Assembly (NCBI GenBank): GCA_026874595.1
Contig: CM049306.1
Coordinates: 97,393,642-97,457,641 of the forward strand
Direction: 5' to 3'
Source of the DNA: Sipunculus nudus
Taxonomy: Eukaryota; Annelida; Sipuncula; Golfingiida; Sipunculidae
DNA: 64,000 nt
A program made the translations under genes and the position numbers. The notes beneath the pieces were generated by a model. That model had not been told where the DNA came from. It saw only the letters and a program-made list of their open reading frames with translations, and made no database searches. Below, piece by piece: positions 47,716 through 59,089 of this stretch; positions within the stretch are counted from its first letter, which is position 1, and each line of letters opens with the position of its first letter.

Positions 47716-50700
47716 TGAAAATTAAGACAATTATAAGCACACTGTATTGTTCTCTGTTTAATGAGTTTCGAGGACACTCTTTGTTGCTTTCCTCTTTTGA
47801 TTAACAGGTAATGAGGACCTTAAACTTATCTCTCAATCTTTTTGTCTTTCATAAAACAAGTTTGGGAATAGTCCATCTTCTTGTTCTGAAAACCTGGAAC
47901 ATTTTTATACTGTCGTCTCAATCTTGAAATTGACTTTATAGTCTTTTTATTGTCTTTAATTTAATAAGGAAGGCTTTCTATTTGTGTCTTTCTGTAAAAG
48001 GTACCATCTGTGTGCAGAAGAAACAAAATGACCAGCTGGGTGTATGTCTGACAGTTCTTATGGAAGTTTTCCAATTAATTTTCTTCTTTCCTAGACAACG
48101 TTTATAACATGTCAACTGAGAAATGTTTAGACCATGTTTGCAGCTGTTACAGATGTAAAAATGTCACCAGCAGCTTCTGTGCCAAGTAACATTCAAGATG
48201 CTGTGAAGTGTTCTATTAACCAGTATTACAACTCTTGTCTGCTGCTTTTTTTCCAAATGTATAAAAATGCACCTTACAGGGCTTTAAGATAGACATCACC
48301 TTCTCCTTCCTAAAAAAAAATTCTAATTACTAAAAATCAATTCTTTTGCAGCTGCCTCCCATTCAGAGCTGCCAGTGATTCTTTTCTTCACCAAATTCAT
48401 GTTCTACCTCCCTATTTATTGTTTATTTGTATATTTTGCAAAAATAATGTATAAAGACCAGATGCTGCTGTACCATACAAACTAAAAAATAATACTTATG
48501 TTTTGCAGCAGTACCTGAATCCTTTTTTTAAACTGAATTTTACTTCTACACCCTAATAAAATATTAACTAGTATATTTTGCAAAAATATTGTAAAAATAT
48601 CAGATGCATCTGAACTTTATAAACAAAAAGTTCATACTTATTAAATGAATTCATTTAATTTGCAGTAAATATAATATGCAGTTCACTTTTCTGTTTCAAG
48701 TCAGCAAAAATAAAATAAGAATAAAAAGTCCTCTGACAAAATGAAAATTATGTTTCTTGAAAACATTTTTTCTTCCAATTGCTTTCTTTGTAGATCAGCA
48801 GTATTAGTATGCACCTATAAAGACATTCAAAATACACACTAAATGAATACGCAAAATGAGACAATCTTCTGCTTCCTCATAATCCAATTTAAAAAGGATA
48901 AAACATAACTTGTCAATAGACCAAACCTTCAGGTAGTTTCAAATTTTGAAATAAATGAGGACAAAATGTGATTGCTTTTTGTGATGCCTCGACTATTGTG
49001 TGCTCATCACTGTATTTTTGGCCTCCTTTGGGAAATTTCTATTGACTGCAGGTTACTGTCCATAGCTATTTAAATGATGTATTTTGTCATTTGTATGGAG
49101 AAAATTGGAATGACCCACTCATGTTCATGCAAAATTTGACTGGCTTGTTTGACATACAATGAAATTTTGCATGGAATGAATTTCTAGAAGGACAGTAATG
49201 GGTGGCAAATTTTGAACTCAAACACTCAGCAAGAATTATCTAACTGAGACTTGACTTCTTGTTAAAAGAACAACACTCCAAAAGAAATATTTCAAAAGTC
49301 AGAAATATACAGTGATGGCTATTTGGATTTTTTCCTACTATGAGCTTATGTTCTAAGCTTTTATGTATGTGTAATGACTACTTGCTTCAAATTAAACAGC
49401 AGCTCTGAAAACACAACTCAGTAGGCATTTACACTGGACTGACAGGCCCCGTTTGGGTTATGACCCCAGTCATATGGAAAAATGCACCATAGTGGCCATC
49501 CTTTCTCTTACCATTATTTAACTATACACATATAGCCAGTAATCTCACAATTAGGCAACAGGTAAGGAATTAGAATAAAAGACTACTTGTGAGTGAACAA
49601 ATCTAAAGTGTTTTCCCATCTTGTTAACTGCTGTCATTTTGTGTGCTTGCATGAGTTTGCCGTCAGTCACAACGCAACCGCACGCTTCTGAAAACATGCA
49701 TGGCAATACCAATATGCTGAGTTACAACAGAATTTTATTCACATATTGTGGGTATTGCCAGAATGTACACAACCATATCTGACAGGGGGAAAGCATTATT
49801 TTAGGTAATAGTGTGCTGAAAAACCCTGGGACAATAAAAACATGAAAGTACTTGTATCCCCATTAAAATTAACAGTGCAGAAACAGCACTCTGAAATTTC
49901 AACAGACTCTTATGTAAAGGGCAAAAAGTCACTAACAGAACATGTGCTCTGTCCAGCATCAGTGTGTAATAACACCTGATTTAAGCTGGATGAAAATAGA
50001 TAAATGAAGAAATACATAATTAATTATATTAAAACAGGTCTTAATACATTCAGCCCACCTCATTACTTCAGCTCCTGATTTCAGACTCAAATACTATTTA
50101 ACACTAAATTACTAATTAATACTATTTTCTGCACAATTCCTGTGGGTGTAAGAACTAAATGACTGCATGTGAAGCATCACAAATTAAATATACTTCTAAC
50201 TCCTGTAGAATCTTTGAAGGTTAAGTAAACCTGTTCCATGTGCGTTTGTTATGTGATTGGAGGATTTCATCCAGATCCCAGACTTTGCCCTGATTTGATT
50301 GGCTTGTACACATGTGACATCATGGACTGAATTTTGTCAACAACTCAGATCTAGTAATGCATGTTGTTTTAATTCTCTGCTGAAAATTTGGGACTGAGGC
50401 ATAAACACTGTGCTTTAACTGAGATCTAGAATTTTTAGTCACAGGGGATTTCCAAGTGTGTGATGTCACTGCTGAGTTGACAGTGCTCATAGATGTGCCA
50501 ATAGTTTTTGAACAAATCACAAAACTTCATGTTCTTAGTGGAAAAATAGATAGAAAAAAATGTTTTTCCTCCAGGAATTGGGCTCATTTTATGTAAAATC
50601 TATATTAATATTTTTTTCATAGGCAATTATGTTATATGATAATATAATGAGATTTGAAATATGTTTGCTTGACCTGAATGGAGCCATATTCACCACAACA

Positions 50701-51743
50701 TATACATTATTTCTGTTTTATATTAATTTATTATGATCTCTTCATCAACTCTGTTGTGGTATTTTATAGAGTAAACCATACAAATAAATGTCTATATTAA
50801 TTAACACCATTTTCAGGGGAGGATAGAAGAAGAAGCAAACATGACGCAGGTAGTACCAAGGAGGTGGGTTGTTTTGAATGATTAAGCTGTAAAAGTGCAA
50901 TCTGGTACTTAAAAAGAATTCTGATGGAAAATCCAGTGCAGCGGAGTTTTTTTATTCTACTCCACAGTTTAGTTGTCGTCATGAAGATGAAAGCATGATG
51001 CAGGAAGCACTGAGGGGGAGGGTAGTTTTTTAAAACATTTTGAATAGTTAAATTGTAAAAGTTGCTCCTGGTATGTTCAAATGACGTCTGATGTCACAAA
51101 TGTAAATAATACAATCAAACCAATTTTGGATTCTTGATACACAAGCCTTGCTAAAGCCAAGACTTATCACTGCAATTTGCTGACTGAACCTGATCTAATT
51201 CATCCCCAAGGCAGCATCCCTGGCAAAAACCTGGCCCTTCATTAAAAATATAATCAAAATGTTTTTAAATTTTTATTAGCCCCATAAAATATATAGATAT
51301 CACCTTTTTAAAACTTGGCTCAGTGTTCCCTCTGACAATTTCTGTACTGCTGCAAATCTAAATCATTCAAAATTTAAAACTGAACATAGAACAATATTTT
51401 AAAAAGTGCATTTTTCTAAGCACCAAGAAAAGAGATCATATTAAATTAAATGACAATAGCCCAAATATGTATGTTTGTGTATATGTCATGTTTCTTTTTC
51501 TTTATGAAAAAAAAATAAAACTTGTGAGTTCTTGAATTTCAAACAAAAAAGAAAGATTGTAAATGCAAAAATGTCAACAATGTTTTAGGATTTGTCATGA
51601 AGATTAATATGATCTCATTAGAAAGTTACTAGTTCTTACTAGGTCGTGAAAATGATCTTTTAAAATTGTATTTTCTTTATGAATTATGAAATAAAATTTA
51701 ATAAAAATTAATGAAAACCTGATCAATAAATATATTAAGTGTA
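47716..51743. other. Long anonymous AT-rich stretch, no gene seen
   Basis: Only short frames (50320-50520 and 50797-50982 minus), none recognised. TTTTGCAAAAATA(A/T)TGTA phrases at 48436 and 48575 suggest a small diverged duplication around 48420-48650. Confidence 0.5.
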
Positions 51744-51800
51744 AATAGGGACATCGCGTGTAAATCGCTCAGCTGAATTTGTCTACAAGGATATTATTAA
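51744..51800 (+). mobile_element. Isolated HE-type 5' terminus
   Basis: GGGACATCGCGTGTAAATCG followed by CTCAGCTGAATTTG resembles the 5' end of HE-B (GGGACCTATGGGTCAC...CGCTCAGCTG). No matching 3' end follows directly. It may be the 5' end of the HE-F element that continues to the right. Confidence 0.4.
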
Positions 51801-51916
51801 AGAAATTTTACAGAATGACAGTCCTGTGACCTTAACCAATGGCCTTGTGACCAATAAATCTTAGCACTTTTTATCATTAAACTTGCAGCATTAAGATCAC
51901 TGTTACAATCTTTTAA

Positions 51917-52955
51917 CTAGAATATCAGCAAAAGCTGACAACAGCCCTCAGCCAAAAGAACAGTGTTTAGAGGTGGTAACAGTAACAAGTACTAAATATC
52001 TGTTCTCACATGAATGTATATCTGTAGATGTCTCAGTTATAAATTTAAAATGGAGAGGTATGTACCATGATTCATAACAATCCACCAAATGCTTCCTGAA
52101 ATATAAGCTTCTTAGTTTTATTCTATTATAAGCTCTGTGACCTTGAAAAGTAGGTCAAGGTCACCCATCTTCGAACTTGACCGAGATTTTGTCCATATAC
52201 ATCTTCACCAAAGAAATAAAATTCCTATTGTGAATCCTTTTAGAGATATCCCGCTCACAAGGCCAAAGTTGAAAAATCCAAGAAAAATTCAATAAAAAAT
52301 CAGAAATTGCAGGTGGCGCCCCCAAACTTGTGCAGCAGTTACAGACCATCAGTCCCTATGATCATAGTAAGTATTGTGAAAATCCATCCAATGGTTCCTG
52401 AGAAATAAGCTTCTAAATGTTTTTTCTATAATCAGCTCTTAATCGTAGAAAAATAGGTCAAGGTCACCCATCTTCAAACTTGACCAAGATTTTGTCAATA
52501 TACATCTTCCCTGAAAAAATAAAATTCTTATGATGAATCCTTTTCGAGATATCCCGCTCACAAGCCCAAAGTTGAAAAATCCGATAAAAATTCATTAAAA
52601 AACAGAAATTGTAGGTGGCACCACCAAACTTGTATAGCAGGTACAGACTATCAGTCCCAATAACCATAGTAAGTTTTGTGAAAATCCACCAAATGGTTCC
52701 TGAGTAATAAGCATCTAAGTGTTTTTCTATAATCAGCTCTAAAATGTAGAAAAATAGGTCAAGGTCACCCATCTTCGAACTTGACCGAGATTTTGTAGAT
52801 ATACATCTTTACCAAGGAAATAAAATTCTGACGGTGAATCCTTTTCAAGATATCCCGCTCACAAGGTAACAGTTAACGGACGGATGGACATACGGACGGA
52901 CGGACGGACAGCTTGGGTGACGAAAATAGCCCATCAGCCTGAGGGCTGAGGGCTA
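51917..52955 (+). mobile_element. HE-E: complete element with exact ends
   Basis: Begins CTAGAATA, then a hairpin TCAGC-AAAA-GCTGA, then AGCCCTCAGCC (51943-51953), the inverted copy of the 3' stem. Three core units of about 300 bases start at AGGTCAAGGTCACCC (52152, 52455, 52756), two containing GGTGGC(G/A)CC(C/A)CC (52313, 52614). The ACGG tract is at 52876-52910. The 3' hairpin (52927-52955) has stems TAGCCC/GGGCTA and TCAGCC/GGCTGA with one bulged A and is followed by AAAAA. Ends are fixed by the flanking HE-F. 1,039 bases, noncoding. Confidence 0.75.
52927..52955 (+). other. HE-E 3' terminal hairpin
   Basis: 29 nt: TAGCCC pairs with GGGCTA and TCAGCC with GGCTGA, with a 4-base loop TGAG and a single unpaired A between the stems. 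The length and bulge arrangement equal those of HE-A/HE-B although the stem sequence differs. Confidence 0.8.
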
Positions 52956-53823
52956 AAAAGTGACCTTGACCTCTGACCAGGTAACCTCAAAATCTACAGA
53001 TTTCCTCACTTTGGGCAAGTAACCATGTGTGAAAGATTGAAAGTTTGCGATGAAAAGTTTGATTTACAGAGCATCCACAATCTTTTTTAAAGATGTGGCT
53101 CCTGTGACTTTCAACTTTGATCTCTGGACCCTGAAAATCAAAATGAATTTACCTAAGTGGTTGATCATTAATAGATCAAGTTTGAAGCCAATCTGTCTAT
53201 CCAAACCAAAATTATCATCCATAAACTAATTTGTGAATGGACAGGCCCAGTGACCTTGACCTTTGACCCTATTACCCAAAAAAATTGAGCACAATCTTCC
53301 CCTGTTGGCAGATAAGCAATATCTTGAAGATGGCAGGTTTGTGATGAAAGTTTGGCATGAAATGCATAAACATTCTTTTTAAAGAAATGGGTCCTGTGAC
53401 CTTGACCTTTGGACCCCAAAATCAACATGGTTCTTACTTCAGTGGTGAGCCATATGTAAGTTAAGTTTTAAACCAATATGTCAAACTTTACTGGAGTTAT
53501 CATCTGGAAACTAATTTGTGAACAGATGGCTCCTGTGACATTGACTGTTAACCTTGTGACTGAAAATTTATTTATGCTCTCCATACAGGCGAGTCAGCTA
53601 AATGGGCAAGATAGAAAGTTTGGGATGAAAAGCTTGGCTTAAAATGGAGCCATAATATTTTAAATAAGTGAGTCCAGTGACCTTGACCTTTGATCTCATA
53701 ACCCAAAAATTCTAAAGGTTCTTGCTTTAATGGTGGGCCAAATGTAAGTCAAGTTTGAAATCCATGTGTCAATCCAACCTGGAGTTATCATCTGGAAACA
53801 AATTTGTGTGGAAGGACTGATGA

Positions 53824-53854
<31 letters not shown>

Positions 53855-53855
53855 G
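53824..53855 (+). repeat. (ACAG)n microsatellite of HE-F
   Basis: About eight tandem ACAG units at the 3' end of HE-F, in the same relative position as the ACGG tracts of the other families. Confidence 0.9.
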
Positions 53856-53964
53856 GGTGATTACTATAGGGCATCCACTTGTGATCAATAAACACACCAG
53901 GTTTTGGAACACTAGATGTAATCACAGCTGAGAAACTGTCATGATTGTTGTCATTTTATAGTTA

Positions 53965-55223
53965 ACAAGTGACCCATGGGTCATGAAGCTCAGCCGACTG
54001 GACTGACATGTTGACAATATGTCCTTGCAAGGACAACTAATTAAGATAAGGTATGTGGCATCATTGTTAATGCATATTAGCTTAAGTTCATCAAGACCCA
54101 TCAGCACAACAAATTTAATGACAATCCAACCAGCCTTTCATGAGGAATCTGCAATTTGTGTGTATTTTGCATTATTTTTTGGGTGCTCAAACATACCCCA
54201 AAACTCTGAGAATCTAGGTCACTTTGACCTAATTTCAGGTTTCTGGGGAGAACTTTTGAGGAACTCTCAGGAAGTCAAGTTAGAAGATTCTGGGCCCAAT
54301 AGTTATGATCTGTGACCTACTTTGGTATCAAATTTTCAATTATTCTGAGGTTTGCTTATAAGCCCCATAGCTCAGAGAATATGGGTAACAGAGACCTGGG
54401 GGAGCTTATAAGCCCAATAGCTTAAAGAATATGGGTAACAGAGACCTAATTCCAGGTTTCCTAGGAAATTTTTTATGGACTTCACTGGATGTATAGTTAG
54501 AAGATTCCAGGTCCAGCTGTTACAATTTGTGCCCTGTTGACAGATGGCAGCATCTTTTAAGGTCTCAAAAATAGGGAAAAAATTAGAAAAAATAGTCTGC
54601 AGGAACTGATGAAGAACTCCATGATGAATATCCATGCAAAGAATCATGGTGATCAATGCATTAGTTGTTCAGATACTTGAGCATTTGTATCAAATTTTTC
54701 ATTATTCTGGGGGTACTTCAGAGCCTAATAGCTTGAAAAATATGGAAACCAGAGATCGATCTAATTCCAGATTTCCAAGGAGACTTTCCATGGACCTCTC
54801 TGGATATAAAGTGAGAAGATTCCAGGTCCAGGGTTTTCAATTTGTGCCCTGTTAACAGATGACAACATCTTTTAAGGTATCAAAAATAGAGAAAAAAATT
54901 TAAAAAAATACAGGTGGCACCACCAGTCTGCAGAAACCGATGAAACACTCCATGAATAATCAGCTTTTGTATCAATTTTTTCATTATTCAGGGGTTACTT
55001 CGGAGCCCCACAGCTTGAAGAATATGGGTAACAGAGGCCTAATTCCAGGTTTCCAAGGAGATTTTTCATGGCCCTCTCTGGATGTAAAGTTAGACAATTC
55101 CAGGTCCAGTGGTTACAATTTGTGCCTTGTTAACAGACAGATGGGCTGATGGTGGGCCGAACAGACGACAGACAAAGATTTATTGCTATAGCTCAGATGA
55201 CTTACTGACTAGTCAGCTGAGCT
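53965..55223 (+). mobile_element. HE-A copy 3
   Basis: 5' end ACAAGTGACCCATGGGTCAT. The 5' body is as in copies at 4635 and 43399 but without the palindromic insertion (single AATCTAGGTCACTTTGACC at about 54211, the reference empty site). Core start GGTGGCACCACC at 54913. A weak ACRG tract lies at 55134-55175, and the hairpin at 55190-55223 has an enlarged loop (TTACTGACTA). It is followed by an A-run and then a further HE-A piece. Confidence 0.75.
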
Positions 55224-55608
55224 AAAAAAATTGAAAAATATTTGTTAAAATAACAAAATACAGGTGGCGCCACCAATATTCCCACTGACAAATCTAGTCA
55301 TGGTCAATATTCAAGGCAAGATTCATGACAATCCATTAGTTATCAAGATATTGGAATTGTATCAAATTTTTTATTATTCTTGGGGATACTTTCAAATCCC
55401 ATAGCTCTGAAGATATAGGTCAAAGTGACTTAATTTCAGGTTTCCAAGGAGATTATTTATTGACCTCCCTTGATTTTACTTAGAAGTTTATAGGACCAGC
55501 AGTTACGATTTGTGCCCTGCTAATGGACGACCAGAAGGCCGGACGCTCAGACAGAGGATGCACAAAGCGCCATTCCTATACCTCAGTTGACTTACAGTCA
55601 GCTGAGCT
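55224..55608 (+). mobile_element. HE-A 3' fragment (one core unit and terminus)
   Basis: One core unit starting CAGGTGGCGCCACC (55261), GACGACCAGAAGGCCGGACG replacing the ACGG tract, and a 3' hairpin with a slightly decayed left arm ending at GCTGAGCT 55608. It has no 5' end of its own and directly follows the terminus of copy 3, so it is probably the remainder of an older element into which copy 3 inserted. Confidence 0.65.
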
Positions 55609-55609
55609 A

Positions 55610-56310
55610 ACAAGTGACCCATGGGTCATGACGCTCAGCTGTCTGGGAAGAGATTTGCAAAAGTAAATTTTATCATCTGAATGGTAGTATATACCCATTC
55701 AGCTGAAGCATCAAACAGATTAACCAACAGGCTGAGATTGCGTTTGTATTAATATATCTAAAAAATAGAGAAAAAATGTGTAAACTTTAAAAAAAATTAC
55801 ATGTGGCTCCACCAGTCTGCAGAAACTAATAAAAACACTTAATGGTCAATATCCATGCAAAGAAGCATGGTGGTCTCTGGATTAGTTGTTCAGATACTTC
55901 AGCTTTTGTATCAAATTTTCCATTATTCTGAGGGATACTTTGGGAGTCCTATAGGTTGGAGGATATGGGTAACAGAGACCTAATATCAGGTTTCCACAGA
56001 CACTTTTCATGGGCCTCCTTGCATGACAAGAATAAAGATTCTAGGTCCAGCTGTTACAATTTGTACCCTGTTGACAGATAACCACATCTTTAAAGGTCTC
56101 AAAAATAGAGAAAAAAAATTGTAAAAATTTGAAAAAAATAGAGGTGGCGCACCCAGTCTGCTGAAAGTGATGGAACATGTCATGATCAATATGTATGCCA
56201 AAAATCATGACCATCAGTGTTGTAGTTATTGAGATACTGGAGTTTTTGTATCAAATTTTTCATTATTCTGGGGGGTACTTTGGAGCCATACAGCTTAATG
56301 GATATAGTAT
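55610..56310 (+). mobile_element. HE-A copy 5, 3' truncated
   Basis: 5' end ACAAGTGACCCATGGGTCAT starts within the A-run of the preceding terminus (GCTGAGCTAA then CAAGTGACCC). It belongs to the same subtype as the element at 57732 (TGGGAAGAGATT, TATATACCCATTCA, GATTAACCAACAGG). Core units start at 55801 (GTGGCTCCACC) and 56141. The sequence loses similarity near 56310 before any microsatellite or hairpin. Confidence 0.7.
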
Positions 56311-57731
56311 ATTCTTTAAGGGGTCTATTCAGTTCTTGGGACAGTATAAGCTTTTTTTATAATGAAAATGATATAAACTTTGATAATATATTAAATTGAT
56401 CACAGCATATCATGATTTCTGGATATCAGTATCAGGTGTAGGAACATAAGCACTCGTTTCATATCACACTTGTGAGTACTGCCTTAAAGCCATGAATCCC
56501 CAGAGAAGAGTTTGAAGAGAATCTGATGCTATCAATTTTTTTAACATCATCATTTTAACATATTCATACCTATATAATATATATTATCGAGATTAAAATG
56601 ATCAGTTCTTATAGAATTCTATGTAACTTATGAATTAAACAATAGTTTTGAAATACAGTACAACCTGTCTGAACACCCACCTGTACAATGCAGGCAACTG
56701 GCTATTACGACCAATGGATATCAGTCCCTATCTAAATTCTGTTATTTTATCTATAGATCAACTCTGTGAAATATGGCCACCTAGCTATTATGGATTACAG
56801 GCAGTTTCTTCTGACCAAAGTGATATTTTATTAATTAATTGACCTGCCTAATGCAGGCACTCTGTCCATGTGTGAAGTCTCAGTCACTTGTACGGGCTCA
56901 GTTTTAATGGTGTGCGCATGAATAGAGCACAGGCTAGTGGTTTTCGGGGGACCCTGGGCTGACTCGGTCGGACCCTGGCTAGTAGCAATTGCACGGCCAT
57001 GTGACTGGCTCACATGACCTGCTAATCCACATATAAATGGAGGTCCTCCAAAGTTAATATTTGATCTTTGACCCCGTGATTTGTCTAAAATCTTTCTAGT
57101 GCATTACATAAAATGCTTTATTACAAAGAGTGACCTATGATGTTCTTAAGAAGGAAGTGATGTCATTTACAAGTGGTGCCATCAAACAACAAAAAAGTCG
57201 TTCACATTCGTTGTGCCAGAAGAACCTTTATAATATGAGTTTAAATTGTACCTTAGCAGAATGCATTTAGGAACTGACGTATTAACATACAACCCTCTAT
57301 TAAATTCCTTTTGCATTTGTAAATTTTACTGTATTGTTGTAAATTGCTGTCACACCAGTGATATCGATACAATGTCTTGCAAGACCATGCCAGCACCCTG
57401 ATGTGATGTGAATTTGAACTTAAAGTAAAGCTCATTAAGAAGGCTGAGAGTAAAGGGACAAATCAGCGCAAATGACAAATGACAAATTTGAAGCTTTTGC
57501 ATAAGGGTTTATATTATGTTGATCCAACAGTATACCATTTCTTACATAAATGGCAATTTTGAGTCTTTCAAACAATAATGATTCTTTAAGATAACATTTA
57601 AACAACTGTATGCAAATTCATTTCATTCATATATCAACACATAAAATTACACATATAAGTACATAATTACAAAAAAATTTAATGCAAAGATCATTCCCTC
57701 CTACGAAATTTGTTTCAAATTGATAGTCATA
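56311..57731. other. Anonymous DNA with a degraded repeat
   Basis: At 56655-56780, phrases such as CAACCTGTCTGAACACCCAC, CTGTACAATGCAGGCAACTG and TGGATATCAGTCCCTATCT look like a decayed interspersed repeat. 56840-57010 is a GC-richer patch without a convincing frame. Nothing else supported. Confidence 0.4.
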
Positions 57732-57914
57732 ACAAGTGACCCATGGGTCATGACGCTCAGCTGACTGGGAAGAGATTCACAAAAGGAAATTTTATCACCA
57801 GAATGGTAGTATATACCCATTCAACTGAAGCATCAAACAGATTAACCAACAGGCCAAGATTTAGTCTGTTTTTATATATCTCAAAAATAGAGAAAAATGT
57901 GTAAACTTTTAAAA

Positions 57915-59085
57915 CTAGAATACGGGTAACCGACAAGTGACTACATGTATCTGCCAAAATCGGATAGTGAGGCATGGATTGAGTGGCAAGGGGAAATAGA
58001 GTGAGGTATGTTGCATATTAGCATGGATGTCTGCAGCCTAAATGTGTATGTAGGTTGTGCCACCTACCACAAATCCAGAAATCTGTCCAAGTTGTATACA
58101 CCTGCAAAATTTTAGGCAGAAAAGTCAAACCACTACATGTATATGAGCGATTTTTGCCCATGGCAGACAAACAGACAAACACCGTGCAAAAATCTTTGCA
58201 GGTAACCCCTCCAGTTTTGTGTATGATAAAGACCTATGTGAGATCTAAACACATGCACAATTTTGGCCCAATCGGTCAAATGGTTCCTGAGATATGAGGT
58301 TGGATGTGTCCAGCGTTAACTAGAATGTAGGTGGCGCCACCTGTCATAAAATCAAGAAAGCTGTCCACGATGTATAAACCTGCAAAATTTTAGGCAGTTA
58401 TGTCGAACCACTACAGAGAAATGAGTAATTTTAGGCCACGGCAGACTAACAGACAGACGCTGTGCAAACATTGTTACAGGTGGCGCCACCATTTTTTGTG
58501 TATGTTACAGAGCTATCAAAGGGCTACATTTGTATAAATTTTATTTCCTGATCGGTCAAACGGTTCCCGAGATATAAGCTTGGATGTCATCAGCATGAAC
58601 GTGAACATAGGTGGCGCCACCTGTCATAAAATCAAGAAAGCTATCCTGGATGTATACACATGACGAATTTCAGGTGAATTAGTCAATTCACTGCAGAGAT
58701 ATGAGTGATTTTAACCCAAGGCAGATGAACAGATGGACACTGTGCAAACATGGTTACAGGTGGCGCCACCATTTTTTGTGTATGTTATAAAGCAATCCAA
58801 GGGCTACATTTGTATCAATTTTATTTCCTGATCGGTCAAACGGTTCCCAAGATATGAGGGTTTATGAGTGGAAACAGACCCACAAATGGACACTGGATAG
58901 AGAGGAAAGGTCAGAGGTCAATGCAAATTGGTTAGGCACCAGTTCACATGTGACCCGATAACAGGTGTAAGTTTGGGAAAAATCGGTCCATTAGTCTCTG
59001 AGGAGCTCTCTGGAAACGAACGCCGCCACGGCGGAGGAACTCGGTCAAAAACATAGTATCCGCAAAACTTCGTTTTGGCGGATAC
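57915..59085 (+). mobile_element. HE-G: complete element nested in HE-A
   Basis: Begins CTAGAATA, hairpin CGG-GTAA-CCG, then ACAAGTGACTACATGTATC with GTATCTGCCAAAA (57947-57959), which matches the reverse complement of the 3' stem (GTATCCGCCAAAA) at 12 of 13 bases. Core units of about 280 bases start at the palindromes AGGTTGTGCCACCT (58052), AGGTGGCGCCACCT (58329) and again at 58609, each with a second GGTGGCGCCACC-like site midway (58479, 58759). The 3' hairpin is at 59056-59085, then AAAAA. Ends are fixed by flanking HE-A. 1,171 bases, noncoding. Confidence 0.8.
59056..59085 (+). other. HE-G 3' terminal hairpin
   Basis: GTATCCGC pairs with GCGGATAC and AAAAC with GTTTT, loop TTC, with a single bulged G between the stems on the 3' side. 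The shape and the position before AAAAA are the same as in HE-A, HE-B and HE-E. Confidence 0.85.
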
Positions 59086-59089
59086 AAAA

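Larger units (their letters stand above)
51801..53905 (+). mobile_element. HE-F repeat, split by HE-E
   Basis: Units of about 140-146 bases are marked by (C/A)GTGACCTTGACCTTTGACC variants at 51815, 52960, 53102, 53246, 53392, 53530 and 53672, with GAAAGTTTG(G/C)GATGAAAAG and TTATCATC(T/C)GGAAACTAATT between them. It ends in an (ACAG)n tract at 53824-53855 and GGGTGATTACTATAGGGCAT. The left piece (51801-51916) ends ACAATCTTTTAA and the right piece resumes AAAAAGTGACCTTGACC at 52956. HE-E sits between. Noncoding. Confidence 0.65.

Noticed and set aside
52161-52772. Two homologous minus-strand frames with ERDISKRIH...KFEDG
   Set aside because: They are the same frame in two HE-E core units; both are short, start at different points and the third unit does not maintain it.
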